Positions 8,196-16,140 of a DNA stretch of 64,000 nt are shown piece after piece (the first letter of the stretch is position 1; each line of letters begins with the position of its first letter). The notes under the pieces were generated by a model. That model ran no database searches. It was not told the origin of the DNA and was given only the letters and a program-made list of their open reading frames with translations. The stretch is from Ornithinimicrobium pekingense DSM 21552 (GTDB lineage Bacteria > Actinomycetota > Actinomycetes > Actinomycetales > Dermatophilaceae), in NCBI RefSeq assembly GCF_000421185.1, contig NZ_ATWJ01000007.1, forward strand, positions 310,001-374,000, written 5' to 3'. Made by a program: the position numbers and the translations under genes.

Positions 8196-8758
8196 TCAGG
8201 CGGTGCTGGTCGGGCGGCCGCCGGGCAGGCCGTACCACTCCTGCAGCCAGTTCTGCATCATCTCGATCTCGTCGAGCTGCACGCTCTTGATCTCCGCGCA
8301 CATGGCCAGCAGGTCCTCGTGCTCGGCCCGGGCCAGGCACGTCTCCGCCTCCCGGATCGCGCCCCAGTGGTGTCGGATCATCGAACGCATGAACGCGATC
8401 TCGAACTCTTCCCCTTCCAGGTCGTGGAACCGCTGCATCGACTGCATCCCTGTCATGTCGGGCATGTGCTCGAGGCCGTACCAGTCCATGAGCCAGCTCT
8501 GCATGGTCTCGATCTCCGCCGTCTGGGTGGCGATGATGTCCTCGCAGGTGGCGATCAGCCCTCGTGGACGGCCTTCTCCAGGCACATCTGGCTCATCATC
8601 ACGGCCATGTGGTGATGGTCGATCATGCCCGTGAGGAAGTCGACCTCGAACCGTGCCGCCTGCTCCGAGCTCGCCGGGGCATCCGCGACCGCGACCGGCG
8701 CGGTCGCGACGCTCACTCCGGCTGCCGGGGCGATGGCCACTGCCAGGGCGGTCAGCAT
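8196..8758 (-). pseudogene. DUF305 protein with one frameshift
   Basis: Two overlapping minus-strand frames together make one secreted two-halved DUF305 protein. The first (from ATG 8758) encodes a signal-peptide-like segment and the first half with MIDHHHMAVMMSQMCLEKAVHEG before a stop. The second carries on directly with LIATCEDIIATQTAEIETMQ and the second half with MIRHHWGAIREAETCL. Adding one base near 8562 would restore a single protein of about 186 residues. Unlike the other DUF305 proteins here, it has Cys residues beside the His pairs. Real decay or a one-base sequencing error are equally possible. Confidence 0.75.
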
Positions 8759-8896
8759 GGACCTGGTGCGTCGGCGGTTGTGGATCGCGGTCTCGTCGTC
8801 GTTCTCCTTCTGTACGATGCCCGGTCCTTGTACCGGGCGGGATGACTGGACCTGGGACGAAGTCCGCAGGTCAGACTGGAATCGTCGTCTGGTTGT

Positions 8897-9307
8897 TCAG
8901 CTCAGGCCGGCGAGCAGCTCGGCGCACGCGGCCTCGCAGCGCCGGCACGCCTCGGCGCACACACGGCAGTGCTCGTGCATCTGCGCGTGCTGTTCGCACT
9001 CGTCAGCGCAAACCTTGCAGGCCGTCCGGCAGGCTTCCAACGCGGCCCGGGTCGTCTCGACGTTGTTCCCGGTCTGCCGGGACAGGACGTTGCCGGTGGC
9101 GGCGCAGACGTCGGCGCAGTCGAGGTTCTTGCGGATGCAGGTGACCAGGTCGGCCACCATGTCCTCGGCCAGACACGCATCCGCGCAGGCGGTGCAGGTC
9201 TGGGCGCACTCGAAGCACGCCTCGATGCACTCGGCGAGCTTGTGCTGGTCGATCGACCCCAGGTCCCTGGGGTAGGTCTGCAGCATCGTGGTCACGTGGT
9301 GGGTCAT
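8897..9307 (-). CDS. Four-helix-bundle copper-binding protein (DUF326, Csp-like)
   Basis: This 136-residue protein contains 18 cysteines spaced on one face of four predicted helices, for example CIEACFECAQTCTACADAC and CRVCAEACRRCEAAC. The pattern is that of DUF326 / copper storage proteins, which hold many Cu(I) ions inside a four-helix bundle. The start MTHHVTTM has a GGAGCAAC ribosome site upstream. No signal peptide is seen, so storage would be cytoplasmic, complementing the exported oxidase and DUF305 lipoprotein. It is transcribed toward the DUF305 pseudogene and probably cotranscribed with it. Confidence 0.88.
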   Translation of the reverse strand: MTHHVTTMLQTYPRDLGSIDQHKLAECIEACFECAQTCTACADACLAEDMVADLVTCIRKNLDCADVCAATGNVLSRQTGNNVETTRAALEACRTACKVCADECEQHAQMHEHCRVCAEACRRCEAACAELLAGLS

Positions 9308-9328
9308 CGTGTTGCTCCTTCTCTCATG

Positions 9329-9382
9329 GCCGGCATCGGTGCCGGCGTCTGGATCTGGTGCAGGGCCGGCCAGGAGCCGGCC
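9329..9382. terminator. Two successive hairpins downstream of nuoN
   Basis: Two GC-rich inverted repeats lie in the 141-base gap between the end of nuoN and the start of the DUF326 gene. One is at 9329-9346 (seven-base stem, TCGG loop) and one at 9364-9382 (GGCCGGC and GCCGGCC around CAGGA). They are placed to stop transcription of the long nuo operon before it enters the copper gene. Confidence 0.5.
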
Positions 9383-9448
9383 ACCTCCCGATGTCAGACC
9401 TGGGGGAGACGGGTCGCGAGCGGAACCGGCCCGTGCGAGGGCAGCGGG

Positions 9449-10846
9449 TCACAGGGAGACGGAGGCCCAGAGGGCTCCGGCTCCGATGCCGAGGAGGAGG
9501 CTCACGGCTGCGGTCCCGATGGCCGTGCTGCCTGACCAGCGACCTGGTGCATCCGCGTCCTGGCGGTGCCCCGCCGCCTCCTGGCGCGCGTAGAGGGGCG
9601 CGATCCAGCGCAGGTAGTAGAAGAGGCTGACGACGGTGTTGAGGAGGACGAGCACGGCCAGCCAGGCGTACCCGGCGTCCCAGGCCGCGGCGGTGGTGGT
9701 CAACTTTCCGACGAAGACCACGGTGGGTGGGGTACCGACGAGCCCGAGGAGGGCCACGACCAGGGCTGCGCCCAGCCACGGATGGGTTCGGCCCATGCCC
9801 CGGTAGGAGCGCAGCTCGCGCCGCTGGGGGAAGGCGGTGGTGACCGCGAACGCCGAGAGGTTGGTGACGGTGTAGCCGGCGAGGTAGAGCAGCAGCGAGG
9901 GCAAGGCGAGGTCGCTGCGTCCGGCGACCGCGACCGGCACGAGCAGGTAGCCCACCTGGCTGACGGTGGACCAGCCCAGCAGGCGTCGCGGGTCGGTCTG
10001 CCAGTAGGCGGCGAGGTTGCCCAGCGTCATGCTGGCCACGGCCAGCAGCGCGACCAGCAACGGCCAGGCCAGGGTGTCGGGAAGCAGCTCGACGAGCCGG
10101 TATGCCGCGATGACCGCCCCGATCTTGGGCACGGTGGTGAGGAACGCCGCGACGGTCCCGCCGGCACCCTGGGCAGCGTCAGGGACCCAGAAGTGGCCTG
10201 GGGCTCCTCCGGCCTTGAACAGCAGCCCGCCCAGCACCGCCACGACGCCGGCGGCGACCACGCCTGCCGGTGCGTCGGCGAGCCTGTCGGTCAGCTCGGC
10301 GTAGGACGTGGTGGCTGTCACGCCGTAGAGGAGCGTGACCCCGGTCAGCAGCAGGATGCCGAAGAGGGCACCCAGCAGGTAGGTCTTCATCGCGGCCTCG
10401 GCGCCCAGGGGTGTGCGGGCGATCCCGATCAGGCCGTAGAGGGGGACGCTGGCCAGCAGGAACCCGACGGTGACGACGAGCAGGTCGTCCGCACCGGCCA
10501 GGATCAGGGTGCCGGTGGTGGAGAACAGCAGCAGCGCGTAGGTCTCGCTCTCCCGCGGGGTGCCGGCGATCTCGTCGGAGGCCAGGGCCAGCACGACGAG
10601 GGTGCCGAGCGCGGCGACGATCCGGGCGACCCCCGTGGTGGTGTCGACGGTGAACGTGCCTTCCATCGCCACCTGCGCCGGGCCGGGCAGGTCCAGGGCG
10701 GCCAGGGCGGCCGCCAGGAGCAGGGCGGCCGCGGTGACGGCACGGGTGACCCACTGGCGGGTCCGCGCCAGGAACGATCCTCCCAGCAGGGCCGCGAGCC
10801 CACCGAGGAACAGCACGATCTCCGGTGCGAGCAGGGCCGGCCGCAT
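9449..10846 (-). CDS. nuoN: Complex I-like membrane subunit N
   Basis: This 465-residue antiporter-like subunit has about 13-14 hydrophobic helices. Family features are visible: the helix-7 Lys region (LLFKAGGAPGHFWVPDAA), the central SVPLYGLIGIART segment and LLGWSTVSQVGYLLVPV. ATG 10846 sits about nine bases after GGTGGAG; upstream in-frame starts at 10852 and 10861 are possible. It is the last gene of the nuo operon, 21 bases after nuoM. NuoN-type subunits carry one proton channel in the membrane arm; the conserved Lys and His suggest it is functional. Confidence 0.9.
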   Translation of the reverse strand: MRPALLAPEIVLFLGGLAALLGGSFLARTRQWVTRAVTAAALLLAAALAALDLPGPAQVAMEGTFTVDTTTGVARIVAALGTLVVLALASDEIAGTPRESETYALLLFSTTGTLILAGADDLLVVTVGFLLASVPLYGLIGIARTPLGAEAAMKTYLLGALFGILLLTGVTLLYGVTATTSYAELTDRLADAPAGVVAAGVVAVLGGLLFKAGGAPGHFWVPDAAQGAGGTVAAFLTTVPKIGAVIAAYRLVELLPDTLAWPLLVALLAVASMTLGNLAAYWQTDPRRLLGWSTVSQVGYLLVPVAVAGRSDLALPSLLLYLAGYTVTNLSAFAVTTAFPQRRELRSYRGMGRTHPWLGAALVVALLGLVGTPPTVVFVGKLTTTAAAWDAGYAWLAVLVLLNTVVSLFYYLRWIAPLYARQEAAGHRQDADAPGRWSGSTAIGTAAVSLLLGIGAGALWASVSL

Positions 10847-10867
10847 GGCCATGGACTCCACCGCGGT

Positions 10868-12364
10868 CTACCTCCCGACGAGCTGGACGAGGACCTGCGC
10901 CGCGGGCTCGATGACGTCGAGCAGCGGGCGGGGGAGGACCCCGATGAGCAGCGAGAGTGCCAGCAGCGGCCCGATGGCCCACAGCTCGGCGGGACGCAGG
11001 TCACCGAAACCGGCGGAGGCGCCCTGGGTGGCGCCGGTGAAGATGCGTTGCAGCGCCCGTAGGAACAGGGCGGCGGTGATGAGGATGCCCAGCAGCGCGA
11101 CCGCGGTGACCGGTGCCGCGGCGATGCTGCCGGTGAAGATCTGGAACTCGGCGATGAAGCCGGACAGGCCGGGCAGGCCGAGCGAGGCGAACGCCCCGAC
11201 GGCGAACAGCGCCGCGAGCCTGGGGGCAGGGTCGGCCAGACCGCCGTAAGCGCCCATGTCGTAGGTGCCGGCCCGATCCCACATCACCCCCGCGACGAGG
11301 AACAGGGCGGCGGTGACCAGGCCGTGGCTGACCATCTGGGTGACGGCACCGGTGACCGCCACGGACCGCGCCTGGGCGGTGTCGCCGGCGACGATCCCGG
11401 CGGCGCCGACGGCCAGCACGACGTAGCCCATGTGGTTGACCGAGGTGTAGGCGACCATGCGCTTGAAGTCGGTCTGGGCCAGCGCGACCAGGGCGCCGTA
11501 GACGACCGACACGATGCCGACCACGACGATCACCCAGGCCCAGGCCCGCCACGCCTCGGGCAGCATCGGCATCGCGATCCGGACGAACCCGTAGGTGCCC
11601 ATCTTCAGCAGGACGCCGGCCAGGACGGCCGAGCCGATGGCGGGTGCGTCGGTGTGAGCCGGCGGCAGCCAGGTGTGGAACGGCACCGTGGGCGTCTTGA
11701 CGGCCAGCCCGAGCAGGATCGCGGCCAGCACCAGCGCACCGGCGGTCGACGACCCCGTCAGCGGGGTCTGCTCGGCCAGGTCCACCATGTCGAAGGTGTG
11801 CGGGTCGGCGGCGACGTAGAGACCGATGAAACCGGCCAGCAGGGCCAGGGAGCCCAGGAAGGTGTAGAGGAAGAACTTCAGCGCCGACCGGCCGGCGTCC
11901 CCGTGGCCCCACCCGGCGATCACGAAGTACATGCCGACGATGGACAGGTCGAAGAAGAGGAAGAACAGGATCAGGTCGGCGGCGACGAACAGGCCCAGGC
12001 TCACGCTCTGCAGGAACAGGAACAGCGCCGCCTGGGTCCGAGGTCGGTCGTTGCTGCGCAGCGCGAAGACCGCGCAGGCCAGGAAGACCACCGCCGTCAT
12101 CGCCACCAGGGGCAGGGACAGCCCGTCCACCCCCACGTGGTAGCTGCTGTTCACCCCGGGGATCCACTGCGCGCGCTCCTCGAACGCCAGCCGACCCGCG
12201 ACCGGTGGCTCATAGGCCAGCCACAGCGCAGCGACGAGGGCCAGGTCGACGGCGGCCACGGCCACCCAGGCCCACCGTGCCGCCCCGTCGCCCAGCCGTG
12301 GCAAGGCCATGAGGGCCAGCGCGGCGGCCAGGGGCAGGAAGACGATCAGACTGAGCACGTTCAC
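10868..12364 (-). CDS. nuoM: Complex I-like membrane subunit M
   Basis: This 498-residue protein starts at a GTG that overlaps the nuoL stop (GTGA). It shows the NuoM signatures: YHVGVDGLSLPLVAMTA near residue 85, FFLFFDLSIVGMYFVIAGWG, the helix-7 Lys motif LAVKTPTVPFHTWLPPAHTD, and FKRMVAYTSVNHMGYVVLAV. These include the conserved Lys and His of the proton half-channels. It is similar in length to canonical NuoM (about 500 residues). It lies between nuoL and nuoN in the usual order. Confidence 0.92.
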   Translation of the reverse strand: MNVLSLIVFLPLAAALALMALPRLGDGAARWAWVAVAAVDLALVAALWLAYEPPVAGRLAFEERAQWIPGVNSSYHVGVDGLSLPLVAMTAVVFLACAVFALRSNDRPRTQAALFLFLQSVSLGLFVAADLILFFLFFDLSIVGMYFVIAGWGHGDAGRSALKFFLYTFLGSLALLAGFIGLYVAADPHTFDMVDLAEQTPLTGSSTAGALVLAAILLGLAVKTPTVPFHTWLPPAHTDAPAIGSAVLAGVLLKMGTYGFVRIAMPMLPEAWRAWAWVIVVVGIVSVVYGALVALAQTDFKRMVAYTSVNHMGYVVLAVGAAGIVAGDTAQARSVAVTGAVTQMVSHGLVTAALFLVAGVMWDRAGTYDMGAYGGLADPAPRLAALFAVGAFASLGLPGLSGFIAEFQIFTGSIAAAPVTAVALLGILITAALFLRALQRIFTGATQGASAGFGDLRPAELWAIGPLLALSLLIGVLPRPLLDVIEPAAQVLVQLVGR

Positions 12365-14298
12365 CTCACCGTGAGCAGGAGCAGGACGCCGACCGCGAGG
12401 ACCGCGACGGCCTGGACGTAGTAGTGGTGCAGCTGCCCGCTCTGCGGGCGTCGCGCCAGCCGGCCGGCCTGGCGCACCCGTGCCGCGAGCTGCTCCACGG
12501 CGCCGTCGAGCCACCGGTCGTCCGCACGCCTGGCACGCTGCGCCGCTTCCACGCTCACGCGGGAGCCGGACTCCACGGCGCCGTCGAGCACCTGGTCGTC
12601 GAACCTGGCCGCCCGACGCGCCAGAGCGAGGGTGCCCGCTGCGGACCCGGTCACGGCCCGGTCCAGGACGTGGTCGTCGAAGCGCCCCAGCACCTGTGCC
12701 AGCGCCAGGGTCGGCCGGACGAGCAGCTTCCGGGTCACCGGTTCCAGACCGAGCCAGTCACGCGCCCATACCGGCTGGGGTGCTGGACGCCACCAGACGA
12801 GCGCGAGCACGGCCAGCGCGATCCCCGCCGAGGCGAGCATCTCCACGGGGGTGGGGTGCAGCGGTTCCTCGCCGAGCGCGCGGGCGAGGGTGTCGCCCAC
12901 CGGCGGGAGCGCGAGCAGGCCCAGGACCAGCGCACCCACGGCGAGCACGACCATCGGCGCGTGCTCGAGCACTCCGACGCGGCCCGTGCCGGGCTCCTCC
13001 TCGTCGACGTGCCCCTCGACCAGGGCCCGCTCCGCGGCAGGCACGTGCCGCCACAGGACGACCAGGATCTTGCCGGCGTAGGCCGCCGACAGGGCGGCAG
13101 CGGCCAGTCCCACGGCATACAACCAGGGTGAGCGCGCCAGGGCCGCGGCCAGGACCGCGTCCTTGGTCGCCCACAGGGCCAGGGGCGCGACCCCGGCCAG
13201 CGAGAGCACCCCGAACGTGCTGGCCCACCCGACCAGCGGCCAGCGCCGACCCACCCCGCGCAGGCCGGTCAGGTGCTTGGTGCCCAGCGCGGTGAGCCAG
13301 GCACCGGCGGCCAGGAACAGCAGCGCCTTGGTCGAGGCGTGCGCCACCAGGTGTGCCGCGCCGCCGCTGACCGAACCCAGCCCGGCGCCCATCACCACGA
13401 AACCGAGCTGGGCCGAGGTGGAGGCCGCGAGCAGCTGCTTGAGGTCCCGCTGGGCCAGCGCCACGGCGCCGAGCAGCAACGCGGTCACCGCGCCGGCCCA
13501 GGCCGCGGCCGGCGCGGCCCAGCCCGTGGAGGCGAGCAACGGCTCGGTCCGCAGCAGCAGGTAGCCGCCCATAGCGACCATCGCGGCCGAGTGCAGCAGC
13601 GCACTGACCGGACTCGGGCCCTCCATCGCCCGGGACAGCCAGAACGAGAACGGCAGCTGGGCCGCCTTACCCAGCGCCGCGACCACGACACCGGCCGCCA
13701 CCACGTGCCGCCACCCCTCACTGCTCTCGGGCAGGTCGGCCAGCGCCAGCCCGGCTCCGCCGGCCAGGGCCGCGCCGGCTGCGAGGTAGAGACCGACGTC
13801 CGCCGCGCGGGTGGTCACGAACGCGGTGATCCCGGCGGAGACCCGGTGCTGCTCGCGCCACCAGAACCCGATCAGCGCGAACGACGTCGCGCCCATGACC
13901 TCCCAGGCGAGCAGCAGCGCTGGCAGCGTCTGCGCGGTGGCCGTCAGGAGCGCGCTGGAGGCGAAGATGAGCATGAGCCCGTGGAACCGTGCCTGCGACC
14001 GCCGGATCTCGCCGGCCGAGAAGAGCAGTACAAGCAGGGTGACGAACGTCACGGTCGGCACGACCAGTGCCGAGAGCGCGTCCACGCCGAGGGCCAGGTC
14101 GCTGCCGGCCATGAAGGGCACCGACACCTGCGGTCGGGCCAGGGCCACGAGCAGCGACAGGGCAGCGGTCAGGCCGGCTGTGGCCAGGGACATGGGCGCC
14201 GCGGCACGTTCGAGACGCGAGAGGGCCAGGGCGCCGCCGACGACCGCGGGCATCAGCACGAGCAGCCAGAGAGCGGCCTGGGCCATCGACGGGCTCAT
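12361..14298 (-). CDS. nuoL: Complex I-like membrane subunit L
   Basis: This 645-residue protein starts at ATG 14298, overlapping the nuoK stop by ATGA. Proton-pump motifs are present: LLLAWEVMGATSFALIGFWW with the key Glu, LGKAAQLPFSFWLSRAMEGP with Lys, and PVSALLHSAAMVAMGGYLLL with the conserved His. After the 14-helix core, residues 540-620 form a long amphipathic segment with three repeats of the type DDHVLDRAV, DDQVLDGAV and DDRWLDGAV, then a final helix, matching the lateral HL helix of NuoL. This long arm argues that the membrane arm still assembles in complex I style. Confidence 0.92.
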   Translation of the reverse strand: MSPSMAQAALWLLVLMPAVVGGALALSRLERAAAPMSLATAGLTAALSLLVALARPQVSVPFMAGSDLALGVDALSALVVPTVTFVTLLVLLFSAGEIRRSQARFHGLMLIFASSALLTATAQTLPALLLAWEVMGATSFALIGFWWREQHRVSAGITAFVTTRAADVGLYLAAGAALAGGAGLALADLPESSEGWRHVVAAGVVVAALGKAAQLPFSFWLSRAMEGPSPVSALLHSAAMVAMGGYLLLRTEPLLASTGWAAPAAAWAGAVTALLLGAVALAQRDLKQLLAASTSAQLGFVVMGAGLGSVSGGAAHLVAHASTKALLFLAAGAWLTALGTKHLTGLRGVGRRWPLVGWASTFGVLSLAGVAPLALWATKDAVLAAALARSPWLYAVGLAAAALSAAYAGKILVVLWRHVPAAERALVEGHVDEEEPGTGRVGVLEHAPMVVLAVGALVLGLLALPPVGDTLARALGEEPLHPTPVEMLASAGIALAVLALVWWRPAPQPVWARDWLGLEPVTRKLLVRPTLALAQVLGRFDDHVLDRAVTGSAAGTLALARRAARFDDQVLDGAVESGSRVSVEAAQRARRADDRWLDGAVEQLAARVRQAGRLARRPQSGQLHHYYVQAVAVLAVGVLLLLTVR

Positions 14299-14597
14299 CG
14301 GGTCAGGTCCGTGGCCATGTCGGTCATGTCGGCCTGCCGTTCCCGGTGCAGCAGGGTCGCGACCGCGAAGCCCATGGCCATCTCCAGGGTCATCGCCGCG
14401 ATCACCACCAGGAGCAGGACCTGCCCGGTGGGGGCGGGCGCCAGGAACCACCAGAACCCGGCAGCGGCCAGGATGACCGCGTTGATCATCAGCTCCAGGC
14501 CCATCATCACCATCACCACCACCTGCTGGGAGATCGCGCCGTACAGGCCGACGGAGAAGATGGCGGCGGCGATGAGGAGGGTCGCCTCCAGGGTCAT
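14295..14597 (-). CDS. nuoK: Complex I-like membrane subunit K
   Basis: This 100-residue protein has three helices. The two membrane glutamates essential for proton transfer in NuoK are both recognisable: VMMGLELMINAVILAAAG in the second helix and IAAMTLEMAMGFAVA in the third. ATG 14597 overlaps the nuoJ stop. Retention of these residues suggests that proton translocation is preserved although the electron-transfer subunits are missing from the operon. Confidence 0.92.
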   Translation of the reverse strand: MTLEATLLIAAAIFSVGLYGAISQQVVVMVMMGLELMINAVILAAAGFWWFLAPAPTGQVLLLVVIAAMTLEMAMGFAVATLLHRERQADMTDMATDLTR

Positions 14598-15157
14598 CGG
14601 CCCACACCTCCGCGCTGAGGGTCCTCGGGGGTGCGCTGCTTCAGGTCGTCGCCGAACCGGTCGTACCGGGTGCGGTGCGCCGCGAGCACGACGCCGGCCA
14701 CGATGGTGGCAACCATGACCGGGCTGATCACGGCCATCACGAGCATCTTCGGGCCCATGAGGGCCTCGCCGAGGGACACGGTGACCTCCGGTGGTGGGCT
14801 GCCGCGGCGGGTGGGCCAGTCCACCAGCAGGATGCCGGCCGCCAGCACCAGGAAGGTAAGGACCGCTGTCGCGACGGCGGTTCTGTTGCTGTGGACCATG
14901 CTCATCGGCGTCAAGGCGGGATTCATGCCCATGAACATGACCATGTAGACGGCCATGATGGCCATCTCCATGACCATCATCAGGATGGTCACCACGCCGA
15001 CGTAGTTCTGCTGCAGGAACAGCACCTGCAGGCCCACCGCGACGAAGGACAGGGCCAGGGCGTACGTGGCGCGGGCCATCGAGTCGACGTAGAAGACCGC
15101 GGCGCCGCTGATCACGGCGACCAGCCCGAGGCCCCAGAAGGCGATGTCTGCGACCAC
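14594..15157 (-). CDS. nuoJ: Complex I-like membrane subunit J
   Basis: This 187-residue protein starts at GTG 15157 and has five hydrophobic helices. It shows the NuoJ motif with the pi-bulge helix region (QQNYVGVVTILMMVMEMAIMAVYMVM), although this segment is unusually rich in Met and the usual GAIMVLFLFV-type run is changed to TILMMVMEMAIM. The C-terminal tail is hydrophilic. It is two bases from the nuoH stop and overlaps nuoK. Confidence 0.88.
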   Translation of the reverse strand: MVADIAFWGLGLVAVISGAAVFYVDSMARATYALALSFVAVGLQVLFLQQNYVGVVTILMMVMEMAIMAVYMVMFMGMNPALTPMSMVHSNRTAVATAVLTFLVLAAGILLVDWPTRRGSPPPEVTVSLGEALMGPKMLVMAVISPVMVATIVAGVVLAAHRTRYDRFGDDLKQRTPEDPQRGGVGR

Positions 15158-15159
15158 GG

Positions 15160-16140
15160 TCAGGCCCTCCAGACGGCGATGACGGCGACGAGCAGGTCCT
15201 GGACAAGCACGGCCGGGAGCAGCACCATCCAGCCCACCTCCATGAACGTGTCGGGCCGGAAGGCCGGCAACCGCCGCCGCAGCCAGACCAGCAAGGAGAG
15301 CACGGCCAGCATCTTGACCACCACCCAGGCCCAGTCAGGCAGCAGCGGACCAGCGCCCCCGCCGAGGAACATCGGCACCGAGAACGCCGCACCGGCCGCC
15401 AGCAGGGCGTAACGACCCGTCTCGAACACCAGCCCGTCCACCCCGGACAGCTCTGCCCGCACACCGCCGGCGATGTCGCTGCCCAGCGCCGGGGCGAACG
15501 GGCCCCACACCGAGAAGGCCGCGACCCCGAGCAGGTAGACGAGGAAGGCGACCGGCATCCACACCGCGAACCACAGCCCGTCCTGGACCGCGGCGACCGT
15601 GCCCACGTTCAGGCTCTCCGCGGCGATCGCCGGAGCGACCAGCGCAAACATCAGCGGCAGCTCATAGCCCAGCCCGTGCGCCAGGAACCGGTAGCCCCCC
15701 ACCAGCGAGTGCACCGAGTTGGCGCCCCACCCGGTCAGCCACACCAGGGCCCAGACCAGGACGTCCATGGCGTTGAACCACATGACGCCAACGCCCAGGT
15801 CGAAGATCGTCCACCGCCCCAGCGGGATCACCGCCACCATCAACGCGGCCGTGACGACCAGCCCTGCCCCGCCGACGCGCCACAGCAGGGTGTCGGCCTG
15901 CACGGTGGTGCGACGCCGTTGCCGCATCAGCCGCGCGGCCTCGCCAAAGGGGCGCGCCGCCCCGCTCGCGCCAACGCCCGGCCCGCCGCCGGAGCGTGCC
16001 GACAGGGCGCCGTCGAGCATCCCTGCGACGAGGACCAGGGCACCGAGGATGGCCACCGCACCCAGCGCCCAGCCGGGCGCCACTGTCACGACTGGGGAGT
16101 CCGGCACGCCTGGGCTCTGCACCAACGCCAGCTCACCCAT
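15160..16140 (-). CDS. nuoH: Complex I-like membrane subunit H with degenerate quinone loop
   Basis: This 326-residue protein has eight hydrophobic helices and overlaps the upstream gene by eight bases. General NuoH features are kept (FDLGVGVMWFNAMDVLVWAL, FETGRYALLAAGAAFSVPMF). However, the quinone-cavity loop, normally rich in acidic residues with an EAE...GYHxEYSG pattern, reads GSDIAGGVRAELSGVDGLVF here. The loss of most of these acidic residues suggests that the quinone chamber is altered or absent. This agrees with the missing nuoC, nuoD and nuoI genes. Confidence 0.85.
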   Translation of the reverse strand: MGELALVQSPGVPDSPVVTVAPGWALGAVAILGALVLVAGMLDGALSARSGGGPGVGASGAARPFGEAARLMRQRRRTTVQADTLLWRVGGAGLVVTAALMVAVIPLGRWTIFDLGVGVMWFNAMDVLVWALVWLTGWGANSVHSLVGGYRFLAHGLGYELPLMFALVAPAIAAESLNVGTVAAVQDGLWFAVWMPVAFLVYLLGVAAFSVWGPFAPALGSDIAGGVRAELSGVDGLVFETGRYALLAAGAAFSVPMFLGGGAGPLLPDWAWVVVKMLAVLSLLVWLRRRLPAFRPDTFMEVGWMVLLPAVLVQDLLVAVIAVWRA

